DNA of 64,000 nucleotides, taken from Cristatella mucedo (lineage: Eukaryota > Bryozoa > Phylactolaemata > Cristatellidae). Every line of letters begins with the position of its first letter. Within the stretch, counting starts at the first letter, position 1. This document shows positions 62,670 to 64,000 of the stretch, in pieces. The notes beneath the pieces were generated by a model, which was not told where the DNA came from, did not search any database, and was given only the letters and a program-made list of their open reading frames with translations. Location of the stretch: contig WPIO01000001.1 in NCBI GenBank assembly GCA_009760855.2, positions 16,465,001 through 16,529,000 of the forward strand, read 5' to 3'. A program made the translations under genes and the position numbers.

Positions 62670-63017
62670 ATGGAGCACGTGAAAGCCTTCGGTAACGAGG
62701 TGCGACCATGAGTGCTTGCTTTATCAGTTCGTTAAGGCGCCGACGGCACTGCACTTTGGTTTTCTATCGGCGACGTTTCCACCTCTTACCCGCCGGCCAG
62801 CATAGTTTCTATCTTTTTTGTGCAGTTACGCTCGGTGCTTGTTTCCACTGTTTTGGCATCTCCAGTGGCTGGTGCTTACATGCTACCAATATTTCGCATA
62901 GGATTCGTAGGTAGCAATATATTGGGTATCAAGCCTCGGTTGCAGCGGGAATCAGCCGATTGTGCGGTTGCAGTGGTTGTCAACCGCTGTCGCCATGTCA
63001 CTTTTGTTTCAACATAA
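62670..63017 (+). CDS. Possible small two-exon gene, 73 aa, function unknown
   Basis: Candidate exons 62670-62699 (MEHVKAFGNE, donor GAG/GTGCGA) and 62826-63017. The second has a very strong acceptor (TCTATCTTTTTTGTGCAG). Both are phase 0 and the joined frame runs to TAA at 63015-63017. An AATAAA poly(A) signal follows at 63161-63166. The second exon begins with a hydrophobic run (SVLVSTVLASPVAGAYMLP), so the product could be a small membrane protein. An alternative donor after 62910 would give a different short C-terminus. I do not recognise the family. It may be a noncoding or chance arrangement. Confidence 0.35.
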
Positions 63018-63160
63018 GGCTTACTCATGCAGACCTCGTTAATAGGGTGGACAATCTCCCAGTGTAACTTGTAATTGGTACGTCTTGCTATGAAATCGAT
63101 TTACCAATCACTATTTCCTTCTACCCAACCATATATTCATGGCCAAATGCTCATGCTTGT

Positions 63161-63166
63161 AATAAA
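63161..63166 (+). promoter_or_regulatory. AATAAA poly(A) signal
   Basis: Canonical hexamer 144 bp after the stop of the candidate small gene. Confidence 0.4.
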
Positions 63167-63464
63167 GTCTTTACCCTTCTTCCAAGGTCCACTTTAGTTC
63201 AGCATGTTCTTATCATTCATTATTAGTGTAAATCCTGTGAACGTAGTTGCGCATTCAATGGTTCGTCGCTTAGTGAAACCAGTTGCCGTGACACGTGACA
63301 GTACAACCTTTTCTATTGATTGTCGTCGCACAACATAAATCTGTAACGTCGTCTTATGTTGGTAGCCGACTAGTAGCACGCCACTTTTATCGTAAATCAA
63401 GTCAGCTGTGTTTGTCTTGTGATATTACCTTCCGGTTAAGATGCTAACTAGTTAAAGTTGCTTA
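63167..63464. other. Unassigned segment open on both strands
   Basis: A 68-codon minus ORF (63194-63400) overlaps a plus frame ending at about 63337. Neither resembles a known family; no decision is possible. Confidence 0.3.
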
Positions 63465-63630
63465 TTATTAAATCGAAGCACGAGACTGATTACTCTGTAC
63501 TTGAGATAAGTCGTGTGTTCAAATCCTGCACTGGGAAGTCCTTTACTGGCAACTGCCAGCGGTGGTGAAAGCCGATTACGCTTTTCTGCCGTATACAAAT
63601 GAGCTGTTAAATCAGCTTGTATTTTATTAC
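63465..63630 (+). repeat. SINE-1/SINE-2-like copy, diverged
   Basis: TCGTGTGTTCAAATCCTGCA (box B GTTCAAATCC), GGCAACTGCCAGCGGTGGTG, TATACAAATGAGCTGTTAAA and a T-rich end. Confidence 0.75.
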
Positions 63631-63884
63631 GTATTGCTGATTCGCCGAGTCCATGAGATTTTGTGCTGCGCTGCTGTTTGTTGCTTATTGCAATGAGCCG
63701 GTGTGATCTTCAAAATTTTGGTTGATAAGCTTTGACATAGTAGATAGTTAATAGCCAGTAAAGTAAAACATGTACCCGTCGAACCTAAAATGTGCCATTT
63801 ATTGTCATAACAAGTAGGCTTGCCATGAAGACTTGTGAGTACAACAGCTCAGTCCATCAAACTGTGGACAAACTTGATCGTCTT

Positions 63885-63972
63885 CTTTGAAGCAAATGTA
63901 AAGCACCTTGAAAGAGATTGAATTCTCTGAGGGCACTTTATCAAGTGTATTATTATTATTATTATTATTGTC
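63885..63972 (+). repeat. LINE family A 3' tail
   Basis: AAATGTAAAGCACCTTGAAA, GAATTCTCTGAGGGCACTTT, then (ATT)n. Matches the consensus tail closely. Confidence 0.9.
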
Positions 63973-64000
63973 GTATAGGCTCCTCGGTACAGATGAGCAT

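Overview
The window is eukaryotic nuclear DNA, almost certainly from an invertebrate animal. Its genes are split by many GT-AG introns, it carries L2/CR1-like non-LTR retrotransposons and tRNA-derived SINEs, and its ARHGEF10-type RhoGEF and MANEA-type mannosidase are metazoan families. The species cannot be named from sequence alone. I saw no bacterial, viral or CRISPR features.

Three conserved genes were rebuilt by hand from splice sites, and every chosen junction keeps the reading frame. (1) 1-3823, plus strand: the 3' end of UTP14, a small-subunit (SSU) processome factor; its 5' part lies outside the window. (2) 4984-30799, minus strand: a 20-exon RhoGEF of the ARHGEF10/ARHGEF10L type (about 1,521 codons), with DH, PH and WD40-like parts. 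It converges tail-to-tail on UTP14. (3) 52434-62254, minus strand: a complete 4-exon MANEA-like Golgi endo-alpha-1,2-mannosidase (450 residues, GH99). Upstream of it, a possible divergent two-exon microprotein gene (62670-63017, plus) may share a promoter.

The rest is intron and intergenic DNA rich in decayed repeats. LINE family A has an APE-type endonuclease and reverse transcriptase and a (ATT)n tail. LINE family B ends near a TACAT motif. SINE-1 and SINE-2 are tRNA-derived, and a third SINE type joins a tRNA-like head to the 3' tail of LINE A. The longest LINE copy (50008-52160) has several frameshifts. Nested insertions give an order: family A landed in a SINE at 19.6 kb, and family B landed in a family A copy at 59.9 kb. 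The 21 kb between the RhoGEF and MANEA holds mostly LINE debris plus a CpG-rich, donor-rich block at 40.5-41.6 kb that could be a promoter or a 5' exon.

The three genes act in unrelated processes (ribosome biogenesis, Rho signalling, N-glycan trimming) and look like ordinary neighbours. I found no convincing new multi-gene system. The least explained items are the possible microprotein gene, a dispersed repeat of about 220-245 bp seen twice, the composite SINE, and a large inverted microsatellite just past the RhoGEF stop codon.
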